A stretch of 64,000 bases of DNA, from positions 20,599,566 to 20,663,565 of the forward strand of contig CM051458.1 of the NCBI GenBank assembly GCA_028274465.1, given 5' to 3'. The notes beneath the pieces are model-generated. The model had not been told where the DNA came from. It searched no databases and saw only the letters and a program-made list of their open reading frames with translations. Positions within the stretch are counted from its first letter, which is position 1, and every line of letters begins with the position of its first letter. This DNA comes from Plantago ovata. Its lineage: Eukaryota > Streptophyta > Magnoliopsida > Lamiales > Plantaginaceae. Of this stretch, positions 1 to 9,170 are shown one piece after another. The translations under genes were made by a program, and so were the position numbers.

Positions 1-29
1 CAGTTCACATCCTATTGGAGGGCTTCAGG

Positions 30-203
30 ATGGAGGATTCCATAACAGCGGCGGCTAATCTTGAGAATTGTACCTGCCACTACAACTCTACTAGTGAGGA
101 TGTGCGTGAAAGTAGTGACAATGAAGGCCATACGGGCAATGATGATACTAACGGAGGAGTTGTTCCTATCCGGCCCATAATTGAAACTACCACGCCTACC
201 TGA
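30..203 (+). pseudogene. C-terminal fragment of the element's 3' ORF
   Basis: A 57-codon frame begins with MEDSITAAANLE and ends in a Ser/Asp/Glu/Gly-rich then Thr/Pro-rich tail. The matching segment of the inner element (24170-24370) has the same start and the same acidic tail, so this is a conserved end of an ORF downstream of gag-pol. I do not recognise a domain, and no hydrophobic segment is visible. It may be the last exon or the C-terminus of a longer protein starting left of the window. Confidence 0.4.
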
Positions 204-1065
204 AGACCTGATGACACCCTATAAAGCTCCGAGAGCAGGCCCAATAACTCACAAGCAGCATACTCAGCCGACCGAGGCCAAAACATGGGGTAACATCTAG
301 TATCACATCTTATTTCCTCATTTTCTTACTGCTAGGGACTAGCGTTAATTTCATGAGGGGGGATGGGATTTAAGTGATCTGATGTTGTTAGTTTGGAGCT
401 TGGGATTGGTAGGATGAGTATAGTACCTCGCATGCTTTATTTGTTTGCATTTGCATTTGCACGTTTACCGCTTTCTTAGATTTTTAGGTTGCATTTCACT
501 ACATTCATCCTAGGATAGTCTTGCATGTTTTATATGGAGTTTATTGCCGAATTTTTTGAACTTTTTTATTGGGTAGATCAACTAACTATGACGTTAATCG
601 TATGCTTCATCTCTATGAATTTGTTTGAGGTTTTTCTCGCTTGGCTTGTCACATTTATGTATTGCACTTAGTTAAGCTTGGTAGTCTCGATATCACTTAG
701 TGGTGTTTTCTCTACTGCGGTTCACGAAGGCCTTTATAATAGGATGATGCATGTTAGGGTCTTATGGTTGTTTTCCCGAGTAATTATGTACCTAAGAGGC
801 AACAAGTCTTCACCATGCTTTGAGATTGCTAAATGCCTAGGAAGGAGGTAGTGTGAGGTTGTGTGATCCTTTGTTTATTACCTATTCTTCCGAATAGGTT
901 TGGGGAGGGGGTTACACCATCATAGACTTGTTTCTGTTTTTCATTTTCGTATCGTGAGTTTATTTTTCCTTTTTTGTGAATTTTGTACTCCAACCTATTC
1001 TTTCAAATAGGTTTGGGAAAGTCGTGTGAGTCATTTTGTTTCACTTTTTGTTATGCTACTGCTGG

Positions 1066-1204
1066 CTAGAAAAATCGAAAAAAAGAAAGAAAAATTCCAG
1101 AAAAAAAGAAAAAGAAAAAGGAAAAAAGAATCTGGAGAAAAAAAAGAAAAAAAGAAAAGACCCCAAAAAAGCAAAGAAGGGTCCAAAAAGAAAGCCAAAT
1201 AGCA
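1066..1204 (+). repeat. A/G-rich tract conserved in Athila-like 3' region
   Basis: A Lys/Arg-coding, almost purely purine tract. The same tract lies at 25207-25340 and 27270-27430 in the two related elements, always downstream of the second CCTATTC hairpin. The open frames across it on both strands look like composition artefacts rather than genes. Confidence 0.7.
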
Positions 1205-1797
1205 GTTTAGCAAAGTGTTAAGTCTTTTCCATTTTTGTAATGTTCGTAATCGTGTTTTTATCTTTTATCTTTTTTGTCTTGAGAGTCATCTGTTCTAGAT
1301 CACCCTAGTCCTGCCATTCAGGAAGTGGTGAATAGCTTATGACTTTACTTGAGAGATGGGTAGAATAGGGGAGTGTTATCTTTTATAGGGAACCCTCCTT
1401 CGTTTGATGAGAGCCAGTACTGGTTCGATCTCTTTTGAGGAAAAGTATTAACATGGTGGAACAACAGTAAGTCCTCAGTTTCATAGGCACGGGGCAACCA
1501 TTCGTATCTTAGCATGCTTCATTACGTCGTCACTGACTAGGTCCAGGTAGAGAATGTTACGAGAGACTATCTTGTCTTGACATAAGTGCTTATGTGGATG
1601 TGTATAAGTCAATCGAGGTATTCTTCAACCTATATTCATGCTTTGATTTATATGGTTATGTTCATATGTTATTTGATAGATTCAGTAGATTAGTTCATTT
1701 TATTTGGCATGAGACTCCATTTTGTGTCTTGCATGTTTTCTGTATTAGAGTCTAGCTTAGTTGCTTGAGGACAAGCAAAGGTTCGGTTTGGGGAGTT

Positions 1798-3048
1798 TGA
1801 TGAATGTGTATTTTACACTTTCATTCGAGTCTTTTTCACCTATTTTAGCTATCCTCTATGTTAATTTAGCTATATTTTAATGCATTTTATTAGAATAGTG
1901 TCACGTTTCCCTTTAGATTTTATTTTACAGGTTTTGGTTGAAATTCGAAGATTTCCGGGCAATTATATTGAAGTTGACAAGGAATTGGGGTTCCAGAAGC
2001 CTATTTGGAGTATCTGAAGGTTTCCGGATAGGATTTGGAGTCTAGGGGCCGAATCTGGAGGTTAGAAGGCTACTAGAAGTCAGAAACCGAGTCCGAAAAG
2101 GGGAAGAAATCCAAAACGCGTCGAAAACGCGGAATTCCGCGAAAAACTCTCTGGGGCGAACCGCCCCACAGTATTTCGGGGCCTATATATAGTTGCTCAG
2201 TTTTCTCCGAAAATCATATCTTTCCAGACCTACTTTCTCACCTCTCTCTATAGTTTTATTTAGGAACTTTCCGGGGCCTGTCCTGGGAGTTTCGTAGCTT
2301 AGGGGATACTTTTTCATAGCAGTTTGGAGCTCGTAGGATCGCAATCATCCGGAGATTGACAACCTTCGGTAACTTTGTATCTTACAGTTTTATTCTACTT
2401 ATTTTATTATATTCTTTCAACATGTTTTCTTCTATGATTTCTGTTGATTGCATGCCTATTATGAGTAGCTAAACTTATCGTTGGTGGTAGTATGTGAATT
2501 CTTAGCGAAGGGAAGATAATCATGCTAATGGCTATATCGCGCATTATACTCCGTGTCATTGCTTTATTTCGTTGATCAGGCACAACCTAAATTCTCGTAT
2601 GTTGTATTAATTATTATGCACAATTGGACACTTGTCGACCATCAGACCAATTATCTTCGTAGTGTTGAATAATTACGGAACACGTTAGGACAATAGTGAT
2701 TGACTTGTCAGACCAATTATCTTCGTAGTGCTTAATATTTGCAACAGGACACTAGATTGATTCAAAGATCTCTATGCGAGACCGAGGAATTTATGCATTA
2801 TTATCGACCCGTTATGCTAAGAAGGACCATACTATCACCAATCTCCATTATCTGCTAGAAACCCCCTTTGCTATCTTCTGCTGTTTTATATTCTCTTGTT
2901 AAATAGATAAAGCTAGTTATAGTCCTGAGAGAACGACACTCGAGTCATTCTATGCTACACCTACGGTTTTCGTTGTAGTTGTGGATTGCCTTTGGCTTAA
3001 TAACAAATTTATTTGCTGAATTAGAATCTGACAATTCTGGTTCTATCA
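1798..3048 (+). repeat. LTR of Athila-like element A
   Basis: Begins TGATGAATGTG and ends TTCTATCA, matching the TGATGAACG...TTCATCA ends of the three other LTRs in the window. It is 1251 bp long. One GC-rich palindrome (about 2150-2171) sits just upstream of a TATATATAG box at 2184-2192, the likely U3 promoter. No primer-binding site follows: the next bases are an inverted gag piece. The end has diverged (CTATCA instead of CATCA). Confidence 0.85.
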
Positions 3049-3867
3049 GCTTCCGCGGTTTTCCCAAAAATTTGCCCACGGCATTGGAATCCAACCACAT
3101 GCTGGTTCTCAAAGGTCAGTCCATTGTGGAAGTGTTGGACAAGATCCGAAAGCTCCAAACCATGGTGAGGGAAGTTGTTCAGAGGTCTTGGAACCTCTCA
3201 ACGCGGTGTAGATGGGTCTCATCATCGTCTTGTTTTGAAACCAGTGATTTGCGCCTAAGCGCGGTGGTCAAGGTGTGAGGAAGTATTTCTCCATGAATGC
3301 TGAAAAAACCTTCTCCACGTGTCCAGCGAGCCCGTGGTACAGAACAACCATGAATTGACTCTGTCGCCAAGCCCCATAGCAAAAAACCTTTCATCCTCAA
3401 CTCGTCCGTTGTTATTCAGCCCGGGTCGTGGGAGTGGTTGACGAATCATCGATATCGTGCAGTACCCCATCAAATCTTCCCTTGCTAAGCATAGAACCTC
3501 GGAAGTTGTTGGAACGCGTGGTTCTTGATTTCCAGATCTAGTTGTAGACAAAGAAACAATCGTTGGTCCCCTCATACCGATCCTTGGAGGGTTGAACCAT
3601 GCTTCTTTCAGTTGGTCTCATCTTCTAACATTCCGTCAATTTCCTTGAAAAGATGTGTAGAATTCAGAGAAATCGGTATCCTCTATTTCCCTCTAGTTCC
3701 GGTCTTCGACAGTAGTCGCCTTCTTGGTGGTAGACTCTGTCGATTTCAGCGATTGATCAGCAAGCGATTGTTCCCCAGATCGTGTACTTCGCATACACTA
3801 TCTGTAACAAGCTAGAAAGGAGTATCAGATTAAATAGAAAAAAAAAACAAAACAACTAAAACTAGGA
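3049..3867 (-). pseudogene. Inverted Athila-like gag/5' leader fragment
   Basis: Read on the minus strand this matches the inner element from about 20164 (leader before gag) to about 20977 (middle of gag), including the frames with MGLGDRV and the region before the gag start. It lies head-on against LTR A and is cut by the gap at 3868. Frameshifts break it into pieces of at most about 100 codons. An LTR followed at once by an inverted internal piece is not a normal element layout. It implies rearrangement, a second inverted element, or misassembly. Confidence 0.75.
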
Positions 3868-3967
3868 NNNNNNNNNNNNNNNNNNNNNNNNNNNNNNNNN
3901 NNNNNNNNNNNNNNNNNNNNNNNNNNNNNNNNNNNNNNNNNNNNNNNNNNNNNNNNNNNNNNNNNNN
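3868..3967. other. Assembly gap (100 N)
   Basis: Exactly 100 N, the usual placeholder for a gap of unknown size. Athila-like DNA lies left and Copia integrase right, so the join is unverified. Confidence 0.99.
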
Positions 3968-5004
3968 CATCTATTTTGAGTATTAGCAGGCGGTATTAAT
4001 CGCTTCAACCCAGTAAGCCTCACTTATTTCAGTGTCAGCAAGCATTGTTCTTGCGGCTTCTTTCAGGGTACGATTCTTCCGTTCAGCAACACCATTTTGC
4101 TGTGGTGTCCTTACTGAGGATAACTGATGTTGAATACCTTTGGAGGTACAATATTCAGTTATGTACTGGTTTACAACTCAGTACCATGGTCTGTCCTTAT
4201 GACTCTTTACCTTGTCATTTTTCATGACTTCAAGCTTATTCAGCAAGTTAGGTATTTCAGTCTTGGTTTCAGATTTGTGCTTGATGAAACTACCCAAGTG
4301 AATCTTGAATAGTCATCTACCACGACTAGACCATACTTCTTACCAGCATAGCTTGTTGAAGAAGATTCAAACAAGTCCATGTGTAAGAGTTGTAAAGGTT
4401 TTGTAGTTGACGGTACTGCCTTGTTCTTGAAAGAAGATTTGGTTTGCTTTCCTTGCTGACATGCATTGCAAACACCATCCTTCTTAAAAGTAACCCTAGG
4501 TAATCCAACTACAAGTGCCTTTTTAGACAGCTTATTCAGCGTCTTGAAGTTTAGATGACTTGTTCGTTTATGCCATAACCATGCTTTTTCAGCAAGGCAA
4601 TCATGATCTGAGACAAGGCATTTTTCAACGTTTGCTGAAGACCAATCAACGGTGTACAAGCCTCCTGATCTTCTTGCAATCATTATAACCTTTTTAGTCT
4701 CAAAATCTACAAGTTTACATTCATCACTTTTAATTTCGATGAAGTATCCTTTGTCAGCAAATTGACTCATGCTGAAAAGGTTAAACTTAAGATTTTTGAC
4801 ATAAAGAACTCCAGAAATGGTTATGCATCCCAACTTCACATCACCATAGCCTTTTGTAGATCCGGAGCCTCCACCAGCAAACCTTATTGTTGGACCTTTA
4901 GACCACCGTCTATAGTTTATAAGGTTATTCTTGTTGCCCGTCATGTGCTTTCCACAACCACTATCAAAGTGCCAGATTGCATCGTTTGTCTCCGTGGCTG
5001 CAGT
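3968..5004 (-). pseudogene. pol: Copia protease-integrase part of pol
   Basis: Begins right after the 3' splice site at 5005. In order: a Copia-type aspartic protease motif (FDSGCGKHMTG, Asp-Ser-Gly), then the GAG-pre-integrase/zinc segment with WHKRTSHLN and CNACQQGKQ (His/His/Cys/Cys), then the integrase core start with LHMDL, the first catalytic Asp. The frame shifts near 4260, and the gap cuts the gene before the rest of the D,D-35-E triad. Its function would be Gag-Pol processing and cDNA insertion. Copy 3 keeps the longer integrase. Confidence 0.85.
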
Positions 5005-6177
5005 CTGCACAATCAAGAGCAAACAAGTTAATTATCCAATGATGGATGTCCATTAACATGTTCAAGAATGCGTCCAGTGGAAACCCAAGTCTGAAGTTTT
5101 TCAACTTTGACTTGTTTTCTACTTGCTGAGGAACTAGGAGGTTTTGAGCTGAAAGACTTTTGACTTGTGCTGGTCAAATCCACTTTCTGATGTGGTGTCT
5201 TGCTCTGTTGACCTTTTTGCTGAACATACTTTTCAGTAAGTTCTTTTCTAGCAAGGTTCCTTCTAGTCCTAGCATTGGGAGTCTTTTCAGAACTCTTAGG
5301 CTTGTTTTCTTCATCTCTTTGAAGTATCTTTGCTGACTTTGCTTATACTCATGAAAGAGTTGACTTTGCTTGGTTTGAAACCGAGTCCACTCTTTGGAGA
5401 ATGCTGAGCTTTAGCTTCAGCAACCTTACTTGATTCAGGTTTGTCAGCAAAGGACTTCTGATTACTTTTGGTAATCTTGCCTTTAGACTTAACAACTTGC
5501 TTTTCAGCAACTTGTTTGGCGGAATGCTTCACGGCATTCTTTTTCTTTCCAGTTTGCAGCAACCTGTTTTCCTTTTAAAGTCTTGTTACTTTGAGTAGCA
5601 ACAGCGGGCTTTATGGTCATAGGTACTTGATTGCATGTTTCAGCAACCTTAGTTTGACCAAACTGATAGATCACTGGTGGACTACTATCAGTAGCACGTA
5701 CAAAGGAGATAGGTGATTTATCTTTTCTCAAGATTTCTACGTTATCACCTTCACACGTTGCTCCTAAACCTTCTTTCTGAGATGGATCTCTCAAATAAGA
5801 GTTTAGTTCAGTCAGCGTATTACTTGCTTCCACATAGGATTTGAAATTGATTTTCATCTTTTTCATTTCTTGGATTTCAGCAAGTAACTTTAGAATTGAG
5901 GACTGATATTCTTCCAATTCTAATGCCATTTGAGAATTTTTCTCTGCAGCCTCAGCAATCAACTTCTTAAGACGCCTTATTTCAGCATCCTTTTCTTCTG
6001 TCTCTTCCTTCAGCAAAACGTACTTTTCAGTAGTTTGCTTGGTCAGAGTTTCAGCAATTGAAGTTTCTCTTGCTGTTTGCTGAGAGTTTTCTCAAATCTT
6101 TCGATTTCTCCTTGAATCTTGTCAAGGTCAATCTCGTCTTCACTTTCTGAATCTGAGTCAGAGGTAGAGTTATTTAC
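5005..6177 (-). other. Retained intron/Gag-extension segment between gag and pol
   Basis: On the minus strand this 1173-bp segment starts GTAAATAA after GGTCAG and ends TTGTGCAG before ACTGCAGCC. Copy 2 lacks exactly this stretch and joins GGTCAG to ACTTCAGCC in frame at 30228/30229. A T-rich stretch precedes the AG. The segment is itself coding, continuing the gag frame through a Glu/Lys-rich coiled coil and a Ser/Lys-rich tail, with a stop at 5028-5030. I infer an optional intron. Confidence 0.75.
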
Positions 6178-7438
6178 CTGACCGGCCATGAGGCAGAATT
6201 CGTAGTTCGACACATCTGGATAAGCTTCCATAGCTATTCCACACACTTCTTTGCCAATCTCCACGTCTAGAGTGGCTTCTTCATCGTCGGTGTCTGAACT
6301 TTCATCCTCACTGTCTTCGGAGCTTGTCTCAATGCACAATGCATCGATTTTTGCTTGAAGCTTCTTCTTTTCTTCAGCAATGAAAGCTCTTTTGAACTTC
6401 TTCTTCTTTTCAGCAGATTTGCCTTTCAGCAAAGGGCAATTAGCTTTGAAGTGTCCAGGCTTTTTGCAGTAAAAACATAGATCATTTCCAACTGCTGGTT
6501 CTTCTGATGATGTAGCTTGCTGAGCTTGCTTGTTCAGCGAGCTAGTATCATTCTTGTACTTATGGTAGTTGTTACCAAGATGCTTTTTCAGCTTCTCTTT
6601 TGCTTTTCGCCTTTCAAGTTCCTTACTGATGAACTTCTTCATGTTTTTAACAACTAAAGCATTTTCATCAGCAGGCTCTTTATCATTCTTCTTTTCAGAA
6701 GATGACGGCTTTGCAGCAAGAGCAATGTTTTGCGATTTTTCAGCAAACACATTTTCTCTTTGCTTTGTCTCATAATTGACAGTAGCAAGATGAGAGAACA
6801 ACTCAGTTGGTGTAATGTCAGGCATTCCTTGATTATAATAGAAATTCTGAGTATGGATCCATTCTTGATTCAAACTTCTGATGATAGTTTTCACTTTCTC
6901 AGAATCTGAATAAAGATTTCCAACACCCAGCGCTGCCATTTCACTAACAAGAGTTGTGAATCTGAAGTCCAAGTCTTCCAGTGACTCGTTAGCACCTTGC
7001 TTAAAGTTTTGAAACTTTAGCTTAAGTACTTCAAGTTTGTTTTCCTTGGTCTTGTCAGATCCAGCACAAAGATCTTGAACCATTTTCCAAGCCTCCTTAG
7101 CAGTCTTAGCACCCCACAGTTTGCACTGTATGGTATCCGGAGTTGATCTGATGATGATATTTCTTGCTTGGCCATCAAGACGGAATCTCTTAGCTTCGTC
7201 AGAAGTCCATTCCTCTCTTGGTTTTGGCACAACAGTATCTGATGGTTCGCCAAGGATGGTTTTTCCCAGCTTCAGTGGTCTTGTGAGGGAAACTCCTTTC
7301 AATCTTAGTGATCTTGATAGGTCCATCATTAATGACGGTGACCATCTCATCACTAATGGCCTCAAGATGTAACATCATGTTGTTTCGCCATTTCTCGTAA
7401 TTTTCCAGCTTCAGCAAGGGAGCATCTCCTAAAGACAT
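5028..7438 (-). pseudogene. gag: Copia gag with coiled-coil C-terminal extension
   Basis: Starts at the ATG of MSLGDAPLLKLENYEKW, about 100 bases after the primer-binding site. The N-terminal half has the capsid-like fold segment of plant Copia Gag (about residues 1-280). A CCHC knuckle CFYCKKPGHFKANC lies near residue 320, followed by a Lys-rich stretch and an acidic Ser/Asp/Glu run. A predicted coiled coil (EEKDAEIRRLKKL) and a Ser/Lys-rich tail come from the optional intron. Frameshifts near 7200-7270, 6050 and 5510 break it. The stop is 23 bases upstream of the 3' splice site. Confidence 0.8.
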
Positions 7439-7536
7439 CCTGTCAGCAAAGCACTACCAAACTGATCAAGTGAAAGTGATTTACGGAAAGCACTTAAGGG
7501 GATCTAGGTTCAGTGCAGAAGGCTAAAGAACCTCCT

Positions 7537-7548
7537 GCTCTGATACCA
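7537..7548 (-). promoter_or_regulatory. Primer-binding site, tRNA-Met type (Copia copy 1)
   Basis: Minus-strand TGGTATCAGAGC, the standard initiator-Met tRNA primer site of plant Copia elements, two bases inside the LTR end. Confidence 0.93.
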
Positions 7549-7550
7549 CT

Positions 7551-9170
7551 TGTTGGTCCCTTTAAACAACAAGAAAAGACTAGAGGGGGGGTGAATAGTC
7601 TTTTCAAACTTTTGTCGTTTAAAAACTTTCTCAGCAAGTACTTATTACTTTTCAGTAATGAGGTTGCTGATACTTAACTTTCTCAGCAAGCGTAAGTTAC
7701 TTTGCAGTAGCTTGGTTTGCTGATACTTAAAATCAGAGAGCGGAAGTGAAGTGAGTGACTGTGTACAAACAGATATAATTTGCTGAAAGCTAAATGCAGT
7801 AAGTAAATCACACAACGCTTTATAGTGGTATCTGAGAGTGGCGTAATCTCTCAACTAATCCACTTTGTCCTTTCTAGGACTGAATCCATTAAGATGTGAT
7901 TGAGGTTCCTTACAATCTCTATCTAAAGCGATTCAACAGAAACCAAGCACACTTGCTTGTCTCCAATCTAAACTAGAGAACTCAACCTTGTTCTCCACCA
8001 AACTTGGTACTTTTAATCAGCAACACCTTGCTCGATTAAGTTCCCCCTGATATCACGCCTGAAAGGGTGTATTTTCAGTTAGAGAGTTTTGGGGTGAGAT
8101 GACTTAATTATAACTTATTCAGTTGCAACAAGTAATCTAAGAAACACAACTTGGAATACTTTGCAGTAAACAAGTTTGATTGTTTCTGGTGTCAAGACTT
8201 GTTCTTGTTCGAAAGAAAGAACACTTAACTAATTTCTTAGCCGAGTTTGTTCTACTTCTTCACAAGTAGCTTTTTCAAGCTTTAAGTCTTGGAACGGATC
8301 AATGGCAGTAAGAGTGTTTGAAGGTTTGTGAGTTTTTAAGCACAAGTGAGAGTTTGATCACGTTGTTGACACACTTCAACTCTTTGCCGGATGACCTCTA
8401 TTTATAGTGCAAGTAAGGAGCCGTTTGAATTTCAAATCCTAAGGCTTTTGTTCCTTAACATGTCACTATCTTGCTTTTGTACTTTCAGCAGCAACTTTGT
8501 TTGTCTTCTAGTCTTCATGTCCTTCGCGTGTAAGCTTTGCATTAAATGCATATTCGAATAGAATTCAAACAGTAACATTGGAGCGCAATTTCACGTACAT
8601 TCAGCAAGAGGTCACATATGTTCATCAGCAAGTGTTCATTCTCAGTTTCAGCAAGCACAACCTACTCTGTCTTTCAGATTTTCACTTATGCAATGTTGTT
8701 GCTGAAAATTCCACTTTCTGAGCAACACGTGCCTTTACCAGTCTTCAGCAATCTTCAAGTCTTCAAGTCTTCAGATCTTCAAAAGTCTTCAAGATTCTGA
8801 CCGGTTTCTTATTTGCTTCAATAATTTGTTTGTAATAAACAAAATATATCTTCAGCAAATGCTTCAATAGGTCATTTTCTTTTCAGAAAATAAGATTCAT
8901 TAAAGCTAAGCATCAATAAGATATTTTCTTTTCAGAAAATAAAATACATCATACGCTAAAGTGTCAATAAATTATTTTCTTCTCAGAAAATAAATACGTC
9001 ATACACAAAAGAAATAACTTATCTAAAACCTAACTAAGTCATCAGCAAACGTTCCTCTTTTACAATGTCCTTAAAATTCTAAAATCCTATGGACCTTAAG
9101 AGTACTAGTTACTGGACTGTTCTTAATTTAGCATGGTTAATTGCTCATCAAAATTACAAGTTTCCTAACA
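7551..9170 (-). repeat. 5' LTR of Copia copy 1
   Basis: Reads TGTTAGGAAAC to CCAACA on the minus strand, 1620 bp, very like the LTRs at 38062-39787 and 55419-57097. The U5 end has an inverted repeat GAAAAGACTA/TAGTCTTTTC around a homopolymer of 7 C. A CTATAAATAGAGG box (minus strand, near 8395-8408) is a good TATA promoter, with capped RNA presumably starting 25-35 bases downstream. The hexamer TTGCTG/CAGCAA occurs about 14 times. Confidence 0.92.
8866..9003 (-). repeat. Three tandem hairpin units in Copia U3
   Basis: Three units of about 55-60 bp each carry ATTTTCT-loop-AGAAAAT and a CATCATACG-like tail. The same block is in the LTRs near 38225-38410 and 56796-56940, and is deleted from the 5' LTR of copy 2. 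Confidence 0.8.

Larger units (their letters stand above)
1..1797 (+). mobile_element. Athila-like Gypsy element A, 3' internal part
   Basis: This stretch aligns by eye, almost base for base, with 24131-25917 of the complete inner Athila-like element and runs directly into an LTR at 1798. It holds the tail of a 3' ORF, then about 1.5 kb of non-coding DNA with two copies of a CCTATTC/GAATAGG hairpin (881-898 and near 993-1010), an A/G-rich tract, and a purine-rich GGTTTGGGGAG just before the LTR that fits the polypurine tract. The window starts inside the element, so its 5' half is unseen. Calling it Athila rests on the related copy, which has an Athila-type gag and a tRNA-Asp primer-binding site. 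Confidence 0.8.
3968..9170 (-). mobile_element. Copia element copy 1, Sirevirus-like, 5' part
   Basis: Minus-strand Ty1/Copia element: 5' LTR (7551-9170), tRNA-Met-type primer-binding site, gag with one CCHC knuckle and a coiled-coil extension, protease and integrase in Copia order. It stops in integrase at the gap, so RT, RNase H and the 3' LTR are missing. The long LTR, gag-type N-terminus and long Gag tail suggest the Sirevirus lineage, which is an inference. Target duplications cannot be checked because the other end is absent. It abuts Tat-like DNA at 9171. Confidence 0.9.

Noticed and set aside
1031..1221. Lys/Arg-rich ORFs on both strands of the A/G-rich tract (also at 25125-25403 and 27265-27540)
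   Set aside because: Open only because the DNA is nearly pure purine; both strands are open and no start context or domain supports a gene.
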